From Acidobacteriota bacterium (GTDB lineage: Bacteria; Acidobacteriota; Terriglobia; Acidiferrales; UBA7541), in contig PKWH01000230.1 of the NCBI GenBank assembly GCA_003131985.1, positions 19,361-25,786 of the forward strand: a stretch of DNA of 6,426 nucleotides, read 5' to 3'. Below are positions 6,380 to 6,426 of the stretch, piece by piece. The notes beneath the pieces were generated by a model. The model saw only the letters and a list, made by a program, of their open reading frames with translations. It searched no databases and was not told the origin of the DNA. Made by a program: the position numbers and the translations under genes. Positions within the stretch are counted from its first letter, which is position 1, and each line of letters starts with the position of its first letter.

Positions 6380-6426
6380 GGGACGAGAATACACCTCGCG
6401 CTGTGATTTCTACTTGCCGGCCGAAG

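Noticed and set aside
1..6426. tRNA, rRNA, CRISPR array, transposase, phage genes or attachment sites
   Set aside because: No cloverleaf-like sequence, spaced direct repeats, transposase or integrase motifs were seen, and nearly all bases are accounted for by seven minus-strand housekeeping-type genes.

Overview
The window looks like ordinary chromosome from a moderately GC-rich bacterium. All seven recognisable genes lie on the minus strand, so transcription runs from high to low coordinates. The tgt-yajC-secD-secF order is widespread in bacteria. A Yip1-family membrane gene directly upstream of it, together with the style of the SecD and SecF proteins, suggests Acidobacteriota (Terriglobia/Koribacter-like). 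That placement is an inference from general familiarity, not from a search.

Layout in the direction of transcription: (i) 6379-5561, a class I SAM-dependent methyltransferase; (ii) 5559-4759, an OppF/DppF-type ABC ATPase whose ATG lies one base after the methyltransferase stop; (iii) 4758-4578, a 181-base gap with short inverted repeats and a weak promoter candidate; (iv) 4577-3819, a Yip1-family multi-pass membrane protein with a strong ribosome-binding site; (v) 3805-2690, tRNA-guanine transglycosylase, 13 bases after the Yip1 gene; (vi) 2689-2574, a 116-base gap with small hairpins; (vii) 2573-2241, yajC with a GTG start; (viii) 2232-604, secD; (ix) 550-2, the first 183 codons of secF, running off the left edge of the window.

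YajC, SecD and SecF form the accessory subcomplex of the Sec translocon, which uses the proton gradient to help pull preproteins across the inner membrane. Tgt inserts the queuosine precursor base into the anticodon of four tRNAs. It often sits beside yajC-secDF without a known mechanistic link. The Yip1 gene may belong to the same transcript, and its membrane role is unknown. The methyltransferase and ABC ATPase form a separate, tightly coupled pair. The ATPase's usual partners (a second ATPase, two permeases and a binding protein) are not in the window.

No RNA genes, mobile elements, CRISPR arrays or phage genes were seen. No stretch longer than 300 bases lacks a gene. I found no convincing sign of an undescribed system. 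The points worth a second look are the Yip1-Sec neighbourhood, the methyltransferase/ATPase coupling, the enlarged SecF periplasmic domain and two structured intergenic gaps.
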